Assembly: GCA_003661125.1 (NCBI GenBank) | Contig: QMVO01000003.1 | Coordinates: 1 to 20,555 of the forward strand | Reading direction: 5' to 3' | Length of the DNA stretch: 20,555 bases | Source of the DNA: Methanosarcinales archaeon | Lineage (GTDB): Archaea > Halobacteriota > Syntropharchaeia > Alkanophagales > Methanospirareceae | In this document: piece by piece, positions 20,460 through 20,555 of the stretch | How positions within the stretch are numbered: the first letter of the stretch is position 1 | Layout of the letters: every line of letters begins with the position of its first letter | The notes under the pieces: generated by a model | What the model saw: only the letters and a program-made list of their open reading frames with translations | Database searches by the model: none | What the model was told of the DNA's origin: nothing | Position numbers and translations under genes: made by a program

Positions 20460-20555
20460 ATGTTTGAGGATAGGATAATTATCGATCTGGAAATAAGGCA
20501 TGGTAAACCGGTTATAAGAGGGACGAGAGTGCCCATAGACATAATTTTGGGGTCA
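20460..20555 (+). CDS. DUF433 antitoxin-like protein (3' end outside window)
   Basis: The first 32 codons are visible: MFEDRIIIDLEIRHGKPVIR followed by GTRVPIDIILG. This is the diagnostic N-terminus of DUF433 proteins (~75-100 aa), whose .I..D....GKP.IRGTR.PV..IL signature is unmistakable. DUF433 proteins usually sit next to a PIN-like DUF5615 toxin and act as its antitoxin, so a toxin gene may follow beyond the window. Ribosome site GGTGA at 20448-20452 lies 7 nt before the ATG. The gene is cut by the window edge, not by mutation so far as can be seen. Confidence 0.85.
   Translation, partial: MFEDRIIIDLEIRHGKPVIRGTRVPIDIILGS

Noticed and set aside
17978..20555. Intact insertion sequence or transposase as the cause of the decay
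   Set aside because: No transposase motif, terminal inverted repeats or target duplications were found; only gene fragments and toxin-antitoxin pieces are visible.

Overview
The window reads as chromosome from a euryarchaeon. Most genes open on a GGTGA-like ribosome binding site or sit a leaderless distance from an A/T-rich TATA-like box. The gene set is archaeal: a two-repeat tRNA-splicing endonuclease, a hexulose-phosphate synthase fused to an RraA-like domain, an archaeal-type CBS/DRTGG pyrophosphatase, and a surface protein with a PGF-pre-PGF domain and a PGF-CTERM-like tail. A Methanomicrobia-like lineage such as ANME-1 or a relative would fit, but that is inference from gene content, not a phylogenetic placement.

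Layout: (1) 1-2560 holds lysA and a Gpi18/PIG-V-like membrane mannosyltransferase on the + strand. A large multi-pass membrane protein (2535-4520, -) converges on them with a 26-nt tail-to-tail overlap. (2) 4521-4905 holds a 55-codon orphan gene and a palindromic element. (3) 4906-13838 is the centrepiece, a + strand locus for import of a corrinoid (or another metal-chelate). It encodes two paralogous BtuF-type binding proteins with a shared N-terminal PKD-like domain, a radical SAM enzyme, a BtuC-type permease and a BtuD-type ATPase with an extra C-terminal domain. The first binding protein is a 1173-residue mosaic: BtuF domain, seven-or-eight-blade PQQ-like propeller, and two almost identical DUF4430 (transcobalamin C-terminal-like) domains. 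The second carries an acidic linker, a PGF-pre-PGF domain and a sorting-tail anchor. (4) 13904-17977 is a tight - strand operon transcribed as endA, then HPS-RraA, then pyrophosphatase; the last two genes overlap as ATGA.

(5) 17980-20555 is a decayed accessory strip. It contains a 5'-truncated, frameshifted acylphosphatase/coiled-coil remnant and two, perhaps three, copies of only the 5' end of a family-2 glycosyltransferase gene. It also holds pieces of several toxin-antitoxin modules: a RelB-like/RelE pair whose toxin runs into a DUF6516-like remnant, a VapB-like gene followed by a VapC pseudogene, and the start of a DUF433 gene cut by the window edge.

How it may work together: surface-displayed BtuF domains would capture a cobamide, assisted in one protein by transcobalamin-like domains, and deliver it to the shared BtuCD importer. 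The radical SAM enzyme is embedded in the same gene series and may act on the cofactor or its use. The strongest candidate for something undescribed is the BtuF-propeller-DUF4430x2 protein and its pairing with a second anchored BtuF. No rRNA, tRNA, CRISPR array or intact insertion sequence was seen.
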